Shown: positions 13,688-27,640 of the stretch, in pieces
How positions within the stretch are numbered: the first letter of the stretch is position 1
Layout: each line of letters opens with the position of its first letter
Source: Syngnathus acus
Taxonomy: Eukaryota > Chordata > Actinopteri > Syngnathiformes > Syngnathidae
Reading direction: 5' to 3'
DNA length: 64,000 nt
NCBI RefSeq assembly: GCF_901709675.1
Contig: NC_051094.1
Location: 15,386,501 to 15,450,500, forward strand
Translations under genes and position numbers: made by a program
Notes under the pieces: model-generated
Told to the model about the DNA's origin: nothing
Seen by the model: the letters and a program-made list of their open reading frames with translations, nothing else
Database searches by the model: none

Positions 13688-15062
13688 CCGTAATTTTCGG
13701 ACTATAAGTCGCGTTTTTTTTCATAGTTTGGGTGGGGGGGCGACTTATAATAAGGAGCGACTTATGTGGTTTTTTTTTCAAAAATCTTCAAAAAAAAAAA
13801 GAGTGAAACCGCGATAAACGAACCGCGATGTAGCAAGGGATTACTGTAATTTGAATTTCAAGTGACGTCAGCAGCGCGACGCGGCGTGGCGCGGCGGTTG
13901 TTTACATAAAGGACAAAGATTGATCACGTGATGACGAAGGACCCCACGTACTACCGGCATCATTAGCGGCTTTGTTTCTAAGTGACACGGCGGACGAAGA
14001 GTTTGAAGGATTTAAGGATTTGGAGTGACACAGAAGGTTTGAAAACTATTATGGCTTTTACGCACGCCCGGTCCTATTCTATGGAGCTCTCTTTCACCTC
14101 CGTGGATGGAAGTCTGGGGCCGGCGCTCGGCCGGGTGGCTGTCCGGGGACGGTGGATAGGGCTCGGTCATGGCTTTTACGCACGCCCGGTCCTATTCTAT
14201 GGAGCTCTCTTCCACTTCCGTGGCTGGAAGTCCACGCCGCCACACGCCTGGAAGTTGATTTTGTTAAATAAAGAGCCGTTTACCAAACCCACGTCTTTCC
14301 TTGTACTTTGTTAACGCTACAATATAGTTATATACTAGATCTATGGAATAACGACGAGGCTGACGTCAGGGCGCACGCGCGGCGTTGTTGACAAAGGACG
14401 AGGAATTTGATCGATGGATTTAATGATTTAAAGTGCACAGATGGTTTGATCATACTATTGCTTATATAATAGTTATTTGATATCTAATTTATATATCGTT
14501 ATATGGGCCTGTGGAATATTTTGAAGTGCAGGCGCCGTCAGCTGCGCGCACCCATTGTTGACAAAGGACGATCAATGGATTTAATGATTTGGAGTGACAC
14601 AGATGGTTTGATAACATTATTGCTTATATAATAGTTATTTGATATCTAATTTATATATATCGTTATATGGGCCTGTGGAATATTTTGAAGTGCAAGCGCC
14701 GTCAGCGGCGCGCACGCATTGTTGACAAAGGACGATCGATGGATTTAATGAATTGGAGTGACACAGATGGTTTTATTAAAGTGTTATTTATGTAATAGTT
14801 TTTTGAATAACTCTGAATGTTACGTCAGGGCCGTTCTCAGCTCTTCGTTTGTGTTTATGTCACGTTAGCATACCTGTCGTTTAGCCTGTTGTTGCTCGTT
14901 CATGACTGTTCTTGGTGTTGGATTTTGTCAAATAAATTGCCCCCCAAAATACGACTTATACTCCGGAGCGACTTACGTATATATGTTTTTTTTTACTTTT
15001 TTGGGAATTTTATGGCTGATGCGACTTGTACTCCGGAGCGACTTATAGTCCAAAAATTACGG
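13688..15062. mobile_element. TA-flanked TIR element, copy C (1.4 kb, non-coding)
   Basis: Begins CCGTAATTTTCGGACTATAA and ends with the inverted match TAGTCCAAAAATTACGG, with TA on each side (13686-13687, 15063-15064). It is the reverse orientation of the copy at 1285-2567. It carries the 120-bp GC-rich tandem unit at about 14060-14240, two TGACGTCA palindromes (13863-13870, 14361-14368), an AATAAAGAGCCG segment and an internal Tigger-like terminus near 13850. The 110-codon plus-strand frame through the GC-rich units is an artefact of the repeat. Confidence 0.85.
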
Positions 15063-15064
15063 TA

Positions 15065-17111
15065 CTTCAATAATACCACAGTGTTGCTAAGTAACTGACA
15101 CAGTGTAAAATGGTTAACAATTAAAATGTGTTAATTCTACTCTGTAGAGTGTGGAGCTTTATGAATGTGGAAAAACTGTGTTGAAATTGAGTCTGTGGGA
15201 GCCATTTTAACAACCAACCTTTTGCTGGCTGAGATGTGAAACACCTGGATGACGACAGGGTTCAAGTGCAGACCTTGAGTGCCATAAAGCCACATGCGCT
15301 TGCAGATGCACAGGGTCCTACCAAGAGGGTGATGGACTTACTACCTCCTTTGGAGACCACAGTTCTAGTCGCAGTGGAGACCGCTGGAGTCCCCAAATGC
15401 CATAGTGTAAGACAAAATATAGAGCTATATTTTACATTATCTGTCAAGTTTTAGAAACCTGACCTGTTATTACATTTGAGGAAATTGTTATATGATAGGG
15501 TGCCACAGAAATGATAAGAAAAAAGAAAACAAAACGCCCAGGGCAATAACTCAGCAAAAAAATGGGGGCTGCACTAACATTAAGTTTTGATATCAGGTCG
15601 GGGTCGCAAAATATCATCCTGCAAGGCCTTAAATGGCCCCTGGCCACACATTTGAGCCCCCTTTTCAAGACAGAATCCTTTTTTCATGTATTTCGAGCCA
15701 TAGGCAAAACATTGTTCCAGTTCTATTGTGTGAACCAGTAAGAAATTAGTTTATTTAGCTGTCTTCTTCAAGTACCCAAAAGTGTCGTTTGCGGACATAA
15801 GCGAAGCCAAAAGACGTCCCAACTAGTTGTAGAAATGGTGCCAAGTCTGACACATTTTCCTTTATCAGGCTAATTAACCTTTCTGAGTTCGATACTACAG
15901 ACCATCTGCTGTGACTGTCTCCTCCACCCACGTTTCAGCAGACATGGAACCCATCAATCACAAGCTGACTATGCCTCTCCTGATGAAGGCCATGCTCAAA
16001 ATCACAGCGTAATCGTTCACGAGGGGACCATACAAAACGACAACATCTGTTCATCTGCTGTTTTGGGCCATAGTTTGGACCGAGGGAAATATGGCAAATA
16101 GGACCATCCTGCTAGAAATAATTTTATAAATTATATTTTGACAAGTCTGGTTAAGAGTAAACCAATTCTGACAACATTTGAACCAAAACCTTCCACTGAC
16201 AGGGAGAAACCTCGTGTTTCCTAAAACCCGTTTTGATGAAATACTGTATAGACAAACATGATAAAAGTGGCAAAACTGAAGATGTAACAGACTAAGACGG
16301 TAAACAAAATCATTTGCAATATTATGTATCTTGTATCGGAATCAAGTAAGCGTTATTCATCTAAAAACTCAAATAGAAGGCTGGTGTGAGTGTGTGTTAA
16401 AATACAATTTACATCTCAACTACACATAGGACATTTAAATATGATGTAATAAAGCATTGATAAATGTGTCGAAAGTCATTTGATTGCCTGGAGGAATGCT
16501 TTTTGATTTACCCCAATACATTTCATGAATCTCAAGGAGGATGATATGCAAATGTTATATTGTTCGATCCCCATAAATCTCGTGTGGTAATTACAGTGCT
16601 GCCAATGTGAATGTTCAACGTGGGATTTAGTCCTGCATATCCGCAGAGGTTTCATTTTTGGCCAGTCGCAAATCTCAATTGATTTTCAAACTTGCGGGCA
16701 TCTTTTGTATGACCACACAACTCCAGGTAATTTTTAACAAATCATTCCGTCAGTGTTTTGGCCTTTTGTTTATACACATTTAAGTAATGGCAAACTGTTT
16801 TTTTTTAAGTTTTGTCAATCAATTTATTATGTTTTCCCCATTTAACTAGAACAAAACCTTATTGACCACTTCTTACTACTGTTCTTGTTATGATGCCTTT
16901 TGTTTCGTACTATACCCCCTTTACTTTATTCCGCTCCATTTCAGACAGTGTGTCAAGGTAAACTGGCAGAGGAGTCTATTTCTGCCAATCAAGCATTTTG
17001 CCTTGGTAAAGGATCAGAGTTGTTTACTTCATCATGTAGTCCACAACAAAACGAACAAACGAGCAATGTATTCTTTCAATACAGCTTTTGTTCAATTCTA
17101 CTGATTATCAG
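15065..17111. other. Intergenic, no gene seen
   Basis: At 15236-15454 both strands are open for 60-70 codons over a more GC-rich patch with no recognisable domain; it could be a remnant of a processed sequence but nothing confirms this. The rest is AT-rich with short frames only. Confidence 0.5.
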
Positions 17112-17287
<176 letters not shown>

Positions 17288-17409
17288 TGGTAATTGTTAG
17301 TCATTGTATATTGTATTATTTCTATGCAATTGTATATTTTTATGCAATTACCACTATTTATGAAGTTGGAACCCCTGTTCCAATTGTGCAGATGCAGCCA
17401 TTCATCTTC

Positions 17410-17454
<45 letters not shown>

Positions 17455-17463
17455 GGTTAGTTA
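17410..17463. repeat. TTAG microsatellite
   Basis: About twelve TTAG units with one TTGG variant. Confidence 0.9.
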
Positions 17464-17633
17464 GGTTGTTTGTTTTACCTTAAAAGAAAATTTTATTGGT
17501 CAAGAAAGTAGCAGAAATCCAGATAAGTTAAGTCACCTGACATCACATAACAGAAATTAAATCATTTTATATTTGCATTAACCTACTTGCAATGTTAGCA
17601 CAAGTGTTCGTGGGGATGTGAATGCGTGCCATG

Positions 17634-20318
<2,685 letters not shown>

Positions 20319-20320
20319 TA

Positions 20321-20731
20321 CCGTATTTTCCGGACTATAAGGTGCACCGGACTATAAGGCGCACCTTCAATGAATGGCCCATTTTAAAACTTTGTCCTTA
20401 TATAAGGTGCACCGGACTATAAGGCGCACCATTAATGCATCATGTAGATTTTTAATCCAAATCAAATCATTCTCCATTTTATATTTTTTATTTCAACTTC
20501 AGACGCAACAAATTACTTTATATTCACAAAATAATGATCCATAGTCTTTTTGATTCATGATTTATAGTCTTCAGCGGGCCACTTATGATTGATTTCATGA
20601 CACAATGCTTCGGGCCAGTTTAAATTTAGGAATTTGGTCCATATATAAGGCGCACCGGACTATAAAGCGCACTGTCAGCTTTTGAGAAAATATTAGGTTT
20701 TTAGGTGCGCCTTATAGTCCGTAAAATACGG
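20321..20731. mobile_element. TA-flanked TIR element with GGACTATAAGG ends (411 bp)
   Basis: Begins CCGTATTTTCCGGACTATAA and ends TATAGTCCGTAAAATACGG, flanked by TA (20319-20320, 20732-20733). Sub-terminal AAGGCGCACC motifs are repeated. The interior shares a stretch with 31905-31965 (TAAATTTAAACTGGCCCGAA on the opposite strand), a sign that non-autonomous interiors have been exchanged. No transposase. The ends are related to, but distinct from, those of the CCGTAATTTTCGG family. Confidence 0.85.
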
Positions 20732-20754
20732 TACTAGTCCCTTGCAGGGGTGCA

Positions 20755-20925
20755 CTGGTGCACGGTGGGGCACTGGTTAGCACTTTCATCTCACAGTGTG
20801 GAGGTAGTGGGTTTGATTCCGGCTTGGGCCTTCCTGTGTGAAGTTTGCATGTTCTCCCCATAACTGCGTGGGTTTCCTCTGGATACTCCGGAAGACAAGC
20901 GGTATGGAAAATGGATGGATTTTGT
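20755..20925 (+). mobile_element. SINE, tRNA-like head plus short tail
   Basis: Carries GGGGCACTGGTTAGCAC, a B-box-like GGGTTTGATTCC and the GTTTGCATGTTCTCCCC block, then jumps to GGAAAATGGATGG, so the middle of the SINE body is deleted. Same family as 32825-33194. Confidence 0.8.
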
Positions 20926-22746
20926 TCAATAAATAATTAGTCCCACACTGTCCACTGTAAATAAAATGATCAACATTCTCATTTTAATTTACACACTAAT
21001 AATACTGATAAATGAAGTATAATTGATAATCAGTCTAACATAACTAGGTCTGAACACTTCATTGTTTTTTAGAATGTGATTTTTTTATAGCGATTTTATT
21101 CAGTGGATGGATGGACAGACTGGCGGGCAGACGTATGGATGAGATATAGCAAGAAAGAGAGCGAGAATATATCTATAAACTAGCAAGAAAACCCATTGTG
21201 AACAGCTGTTGTATTAATCTGCTATTTATAAAATATGCGAGTCATAAATAGTGAAATGAAAAGGCTATTCTTAATCTATTGTGGGGAGAATTTCTGTGGA
21301 GTTCAGCGTTAAGATATTTGTATGTGCTCTGTGAGAAGCTTTTGTCTAGTATATTCTATAGAATGATGAATTATGTTGAAAATATATGCTTAAAGCATTG
21401 ACAAGCCCTTTGAGAATATTGTGGAGGGGCTTTGAAAGCGGCAATAATAGTTCAGCGCTACTTGAATGGGCTTTCACTACTACTCCCTGACATTCAACAT
21501 GTCTTCACTGACAAACAGTCTTGTCCTTTCTCTGTTGTCATCACTGCAAAATGCTGAGGGGTGAGCTGATTGCTTGTACTGCTTGATCAAGAGCATTCCA
21601 CCGTGATGGAGGTCATCCTTCATTCCTTCACATCAAACATTCCACAGACCCATAAATAAAGTTACCTAGATGAATCTTATGGTGGACCTGGCTGTTGAAA
21701 AATAAGTTTGCATATAAATGATCTGGAAAGAAGCTCTTATTCTGGATAATTTACAAAGCAGAGCAGCAAGTTACAAGGCTAGAAGTTGTTGTGAAGGCTT
21801 GTCAAAGGCCTGTCACTTGTCGGGAATGAAACTGTGTGAATTGCTTTTCGGTGCCTTGGAAAACAGCTGACATCTGGACACCTTAAAGGTGTTTCCACAC
21901 CTGGCATCATCTTTTTATGACACGCTCTCAGTGAAAACCAATTGCTCTCTCTTATTCTAAAGGGAGTAGCAGCTTAATTGCCCTCCTAAGGGGAAATTAC
22001 ATATCAACAGATGACAGATGCTAAAGTTATCAGACATAAAATAATAGTAATTATAATATAAAATATATATAATAATAAATAAATAAAATAATAAAATAAT
22101 ATTAATTATAATATATAATGTATATAATAAAAAATATTTGCAGCTCAGTGGAGATGAGTGCATCATTACTTGTCTGTATGTGTTTACCCACTAGAAATTC
22201 GATGCAAAGATGGGATCTTTGACAGAAAAGTAATGATGTAGCATTGTTGTTAGGGAAACAATGTTTCACTGACTCCAACTGCCATACTATATCAATTAAA
22301 ACTTACCGGCTACCAACATTGATAAAGTACATTTCAGTGCATTTTACTGGGTCACTGGTTGTCGAGGTAAAACGTTAGTAGATGTTTTATCGACTGTCAC
22401 TAAGGCATTCGTTGTCGCGTAGTGTTTGAGTCATCATTGTTGTGTGTTCTTTACAGTAAATAATCAATTTTCAGAACTAAAACGATTGCAAGCTCAACCT
22501 GTTGTTTGAAATTAATTTCCTTTTTAATTTGTTTCAGAAGTAAAACTTTTGCCACCGTAACACTTTGAAAACTGATTCTTTCATCATTTAAAGTGAGTGT
22601 CATGCTAGCTTAGTAAACTGGAAAACTCAATAGTTATTATAGCTATACATCATTATAAGTACTTTGAGTTTATTTTTTCCACACTTCCACTGGCTGACAT
22701 TAAAAAGGTGACTCATGCTAATTCTACTTAAGTGCTTAAATACTTG
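20926..22746. other. Intergenic, no gene seen
   Basis: Contains an extreme AT tract at 22035-22140 and a segment at 21396-21570 that looks like a diverged duplicate of 27993-28107. No gene recognised. Confidence 0.5.
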
Positions 22747-22962
22747 TACCGTAATTTTCGGACTAAAAGTCGCTCCGGAATATAGGTCGCATTAGCGATA
22801 AAATGCCCAATAACGTGAAAAAAACATATATAAGTCGCTCCAGAGTATAAGTCGCATTTTGGGGGGAAATCTATTCGACAAAATCCAACACCAATAACAG
22901 ACATGAACGAGCAACAACAGGCTAAACGATAGGTATGCTAACGTGACATAAACACAAATGAA

Positions 22963-23334
22963 GACATCGAGCTTTTGACTGTTAACTGCAGACCCTTCTA
23001 CCTGCCCAGAGAGTTTACTGTTGTTAGCATCACGGCTGTGTACGTGCCTCCTAGCGCTAACACTAAAGAGGCCATGAGGGTTCTCTATCGGACAATCAGT
23101 GAGCTGCAATCCACGCACACAGAGGGGGTTTTCATCATTGCTGGGGACTTCAACCAGGCTAGCATGAAGACTATTCTCCCTCATTTTTACCAACACGTGG
23201 ATTTTCCAACTCGGGGAGAGAACACTCTGGACTTGGTTTACACCAATATAAAGGATGCATTCAGAGCAGCCCCCCGCCCCCACCTCGGCTCTTCAGACCA
23301 CCTATCTGTTATGCTAATCCCTGCATACAGGCCC
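22963..23334 (+). pseudogene. LINE endonuclease domain, distal part
   Basis: About 124 codons of an apurinic-endonuclease-like domain. Visible features are a YVPPSANT segment, the GDFN motif (around 23146-23157) and a terminal SSDHLSV motif (around 23293) that holds the catalytic Asp-His pair known for this fold. The N-terminal half is missing because the LINE is 5'-truncated. The frame leads into PAYRP and is then interrupted by the nested 3'-end insertion; the reverse transcriptase resumes in the same frame beyond it. It cannot now be translated as one protein. Confidence 0.85.
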
Positions 23335-23730
23335 GAAATATTATCAGTGACCCATCACACCCCCACCATGGACTGTTCTCCCTGCTGCCCTCTGGGAAGA
23401 GGTTTCGCAGCATCCGCTGCAGGTCCACCAGGTTCTGCAATAGTTTTTTCCCTGCTGTCGTCAGACTGTTGAACATTCAAACGTAGCATTCCTCTGCACA
23501 CTTGTAAATACTGTTTTTGTCTCCTGCACTGTTCACATACTTTATCACTGCTGCACTTTGTACTTTATAATTATCTTATTTCATATTTTTATATAGAATG
23601 TCACTTTTTTTAACCAGCCGAAATACCTCTACATTGCTGAAAGCCGTATGCAACGAAATTTCGTTTTGTACCCACCTAGTGTTGACAAAATGACAATAAA
23701 GTTCTGTCTAAGTCTAAGTCTAAGTCTAAG
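23335..23730 (+). mobile_element. Nested 5'-truncated copy of the same LINE
   Basis: About 396 bp nearly identical to 25551-25938: the last codons (from the ISDPSHPHHG region), the 3' UTR and terminal TCTAAG repeats. It interrupts the parent coding frame at a Tyr-Arg-Pro position. AGGCCC occurs at both junctions, so there may be a target duplication of up to 6 bp. High similarity to the parental 3' end implies a recent event. Confidence 0.85.
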
Positions 23731-25702
23731 GCCCCTGCTGATCAGAGCAAAACCCACAGTGAAGCAGGTGAGGGTGTGGTCTGAGGGGGCCATGGAGGCA
23801 CTCCAGGACTGCTTTGAGTGCTCTGACTGGGACATGTTCAAGTCAGCAGCAACATATGACAATCAGATCGACATTGATGAGTACGCCATGACTGTGTCAG
23901 CCTACATCAACAAATGCTCCGAGGACGTCAGCACCACTAAGAACATCATCACCCGAGCCAACCAACGACCCTGGATGACTGAGGATGTACGTCATACGCT
24001 ACGAGCACGGAACTCAGCCTTCAAGTCTGGCGACAAGGAGGCACTGAGGACAGCGAGCGCCAACTTGAACCGTGCCATCAGGCTAGCGAAGCGAAGCCAC
24101 AGTCGAAAAATTCAGGATTTTTTCCACGACGCCAATAACACCAGGAGTATGTGGCAAGGCATACGGGCGATCACGGACTACAACTTACCCTCCCCCCCGG
24201 TGGGTGAGGTTGATGCTGACTTCCTGAATGGTCTAAATAACTTCTTTGGGCGTTTTGAGGCACTAAACAGCACTCCTGCAGTGAAAACTGTTCCCCACCA
24301 GGAAGAGGAGGCCCTCTGCCTTGACTCAGCCGACGTGTGGAAGACTCTGAGAAGAGTCAACCCACGTAAGGCCCCAGGCCCCGACAACATACCTGGGCGG
24401 GTGTTCAAAGAATGTGCAGGCCAGCTGGCTGGTGTCATCACAGACATTTTTAACATCTCGCTGGACCAAGCCAAAGTGCCAGTGTGCTTCAAGGCTGCCT
24501 CCATCATTCCGGTGCCGAAGAAACCTCAAATCACCTCATGGAATGACTACAGACCTGTGGCACTGACTCCCACCATGATGAAGTGCTTCGAAAGGCTGCT
24601 CAAAGATCACATCGTCTCCAGACTCCCCCCAACATTCGATCCGTTCCAGTTTGCCTACCGGCAGAACCGCTCTACTGAGGATGCCATCTCCTCCGTTCTT
24701 CACCTGAGCCTGGCTCACCTGGAGGAGAGGAACACCCACGTGCGGTTGCTGTTCCTGGACTTCAGCTCAGCGTTTAACACCATCATTCCACAACATCTGG
24801 TGGAAAAACTGGAACACCTGGGCTTCAGCACCCCCCTTCGGAACTGGCTGCTAGACTTCCTCACCAACAGACCTCAGTCAGTCCGGGTCGGACAGAACAC
24901 CTCAGATGTCATCACCCTCAGCACAGGCTCCCCTCAGGGCTGCGTCCTGAGCCCCCTGCTGTTCACCCTGATGACACACGACTGCGCCCCCAGGTTCACC
25001 ACCAATCACATCGTGAAGTTTGCAGACGACACAACGGTGGTGGGCCTCATCAGGGACAACAACGACCTGGACTACAGAGAGGAGGTGGAGCAGTTGGTGG
25101 GCTGGTGCAGAGAAAACAGCCTGATCCTGAATGTGGAGAAGACGAAGGAGATCATCGTCGACTTCAGGAAGAACCAGCCTCACCACGCTCCACTGATCAT
25201 CAACAGCTCAGCTGTGGAGGTGGTCAGCAGCACTAAATTCCTGGGAGTCCACATCACAGACGACCTCACCTGGACTGTGAACACCACAACACTGGTCAAG
25301 AGGGCACAGAAGCGCTTGTACTTCCTGCGGAGGATGAGGAGAGCCCACCTGCCCCCACCCATCATGAGGACGTTCTACCGAAGCACCATAGAGAGCATTC
25401 TGACAAGCTGTCTCTCGGTGTGGTGTGGAGGTTGCAGCGCCTCCGATTGGAAGAACCTGAGGAGAGTGGTGAGGACAGCAGAGAGGATCATCGGGGCTCC
25501 TCTTCCCTCCATTCAGGACTTGTCATCCCAGCGCTGCGTGTCCCGAGCCCGAAATATTATCAGTGACCCATCACACCCCCACCATGGACTGTTCTCCCTG
25601 CTGCCCTCTGGGAAGAGGTTTCGCAGCATCCGCTGCAGGTCCACCAGGTTCTGCAATAGTTTTTTCCCTGCTGTCGTCAGACTGTTGAACATTCAAACGT
25701 AG
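23731..25702 (+). CDS. LINE reverse transcriptase (Rex1-type), uninterrupted
   Basis: An open frame of about 656 codons from the junction with the nested insert to TAG. An ATG exists upstream at 23648 but lies inside the inserted 3' UTR, so it is not the native start. Order of motifs: linker; KAPGPDNIPG; FKAASIIPVPKK; NDYRPVALT; FAYRQNRSTEDA; LLFLDFSSAFNTI; TGSPQGCVLSPLLF; the catalytic FADDTTVVG (around 25018); FLGVHITDDLTW; and a C-terminal LLPSGKRFRSIRCR box. It copies the element's RNA at a nicked target. The reverse transcriptase is intact while the endonuclease is not, so this copy is not autonomous. Confidence 0.9.
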
Positions 25703-26838
25703 CATTCCTCTGCACACTTGTAAATACTGCTTTTGTCTCCTGCACTGTTTACATACTTTATCACTGCTGCACTTTGTACTTTATAATTATCTTATTTCAT
25801 ATGTTTATATAGAATGTCACTTTTTAACCAGCCGAAATACCTCTACATTGTTGAAAGCCGTATGCAACGAAATTTCGTTTTGTACACACCTAGTGTTGAC
25901 AAAATGACAATAAAGTTCTGTCTAAGTCTAAGTCTAAGAGCTGAGAACGGGCCTGACGTAACATTCAGAGTTATTAAAAAAAACTATTACATAAATAACA
26001 CGTTTATAAAACCATCTGTCACTCCAATTTATTAAATCCATCGATCGTCCTTTATGTCAACAATGGGTGCGCGCCGCTGACGGCGCTTGCACTTCAAATA
26101 TTCCACAGGCCCATATAACGATATATAAATTAGACATCAAATAACTATACGATATATAAATTAGACATCAAATAACTATTATATAAGCAATAATATTATC
26201 AAACCATCTGTGCACTCTAAATCATTAAATCCATCGATCAAATTTCTCGTCCTTTGTCAACAACGCCGCGCGTGCGCCCTGACGTCAGCCTCGTCGTTAT
26301 TCCACAGATCTAGTATAACTATATTGTAGCGTTAACAAAGTACAAGGAAAGACGTGGGTTTGGTAAACGGCTCTTTATTTAACAAAACAAACTTCCAGCC
26401 GTGTGGCGGCGTGGACTTCCAGCCACGGAGGTGGAAGAGAGCTCCATAGATTAGGACCGGGCGGCGCGTAAAAGCCATGACCGAGCCCCATCCACCGTCC
26501 CCGGACAGCCACCCGGCCGAGCGCCGGCCCCAGACTTCCATCCACGGAGGTGAAAGAGAGCTCCGTAGAGTAGGACCGGGCGTGCGTAAAAGCCATGTCC
26601 GAGCCCCATCTACCGTCCCCGGACAGCCACCCGGCCGAGCGCCGGCCCCAGACTTCCATCCACGGAGGTTAAAGAGAGCTCCGTAGAGTAGGACCGGGCG
26701 TGCGTAAAAGCCATAATAGTTTTTCAAACCTTCTGTGTCACTCCAAATCCTTCAAACTCTTCGTCCTCCGTGTCTCTTAGAAACAAAGCCGCTAATGATG
26801 CCGGTTGTACGTGGGGCCCTAGTCCGAAAATTACGGTA

Positions 26839-27359
26839 TGTCTGACTAAGCTTCCATTGAAGCCCTCGCTTAGGTTCGCAGATGATAGTTTTTCCTCACT
26901 TTACCATTTTTGCAAGAACCACAGTATAAAGTCAGTATGCCCATTTTACGTTTGCAAACGGGGAGAGCCAGCATCACTTTGCGTAACACAAAGTGCTTGA
27001 AAGCAACTCCAACTTTCCCCTCTTGCAGGAGCCTTTTAATGTCAGAAATGGGGTGGGGTTGAGTGGTAACAGGTTTGGGGTCACCTCTGCAAACTGGTTC
27101 AGCCCAGCTGCAGAGGGTCTTATCGGTTTATCTTTACAGTTTGCAAACAGAAACTAGCGGAGCATGTTTGGACAACAAGCCAAGCAAGCGTGCAGAACAT
27201 AAGCAAAGAGTGGACCATCTTTTAGCAAGCATTAGCAAAATTAATGATTCCAGTCAGCTTTATACAAATAATCATATGGTCAAAATGAGTTGTGAACCCT
27301 ATCAGTCATTTATTTTTCCCATATACATAGATGTGAGTGAGAGTGCTAGTGGTCGTCCA
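26839..27359. other. Intergenic, no gene seen
   Basis: Short plus-strand frames (26770-27000, 27063-27377) have no recognisable domain. Confidence 0.5.
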
Positions 27360-27477
27360 TCTATGTGTGCCCTGTGATTGGCTGGCAACCAGTTCAGGGT
27401 GTACCCTGCCTACAGCCTGAGGACAGTTGGGATAGGCTCCAGCACGCCTGTGCCCTTTGTGAGGATAAGCAGTTCGG
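27360..27477 (+). mobile_element. SINE 3' body fragment
   Basis: Contains GTGATTGGCTGGCAACCAGT, GGGATAGGCTCCAGCACGCC and GAGGATAAGCAGTTCGG, the 3' part of the SINE family, leading straight into a large ATGG array. The tRNA-like head is absent. Confidence 0.85.
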
Positions 27478-27640
27478 AAAATGGATGGATGGATGGATGG
27501 ATGGATGGATGGATGGATGGATGGATGGATGGATGGATGGATGGATGGATGGATGGATGGATGGATGGATGGATGGATGGATGGATGGATGGATGGATGG
27601 ATGGATGGATGGATGGATGGATGGATGGATGGATGGATGG
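27478..27640. repeat. ATGG microsatellite grown from a SINE tail
   Basis: About 40 pure ATGG units directly after the SINE 3' end. In the other copies this tail has only a few units. Open frames in every register are repeat artefacts. Confidence 0.95.

Larger units (their letters stand above)
22961..25938 (+). mobile_element. Rex1/Babar-type LINE, 5'-truncated
   Basis: A non-LTR retrotransposon made of the distal part of an APE-type endonuclease, a reverse transcriptase and a 3' end of short TCTAAG repeats. It is inserted in a TIR element. The endonuclease part (22961-23334) shows GDFN and SSDH motifs. It is separated from the reverse transcriptase by an inserted copy of the element's own 3' end (23335-23730). 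Wording typical of Rex1/L2 elements includes SSAFNTI and FADDTTVV. Clade assignment is from memory of the family. Confidence 0.88.
22749..26836. mobile_element. TA-flanked TIR element, copy D, split by a LINE
   Basis: The left end CCGTAATTTTCGGACTAAAA and right end AGTCCGAAAATTACGG are flanked by TA (22747-22748, 26837-26838). Removing the LINE at about 22961-25938 leaves roughly 1.1 kb collinear with copy A: CATAAACACAAA before the LINE and GAGCTGAGAACGG after it are contiguous in copy A near 1490. The right part holds three 120-bp GC-rich units (about 26440-26710) and a TGACGTCA palindrome at 26280-26287. The 131-codon minus-strand frame at 26332-26727 is repeat translation. Confidence 0.85.

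Noticed and set aside
15236-15454. Two opposite open frames as a small gene
   Set aside because: Neither strand resembles a family I know; both are open only because the patch is GC-richer. Left as unresolved intergenic sequence.
23648-23730. ATG at 23648 as the LINE reverse transcriptase start
   Set aside because: This part of the frame lies in the 3' UTR of the nested copy, including the TCTAAG repeats, so it is a chance extension.
26332-26727. 131-codon minus-strand frame, with similar frames at 1868-2193 and 13982-14314
   Set aside because: The 120-bp GC-rich unit is a multiple of three and lacks stops, so several frames stay open. The same sequence recurs in each TIR element copy with frame changes; there is no protein motif.
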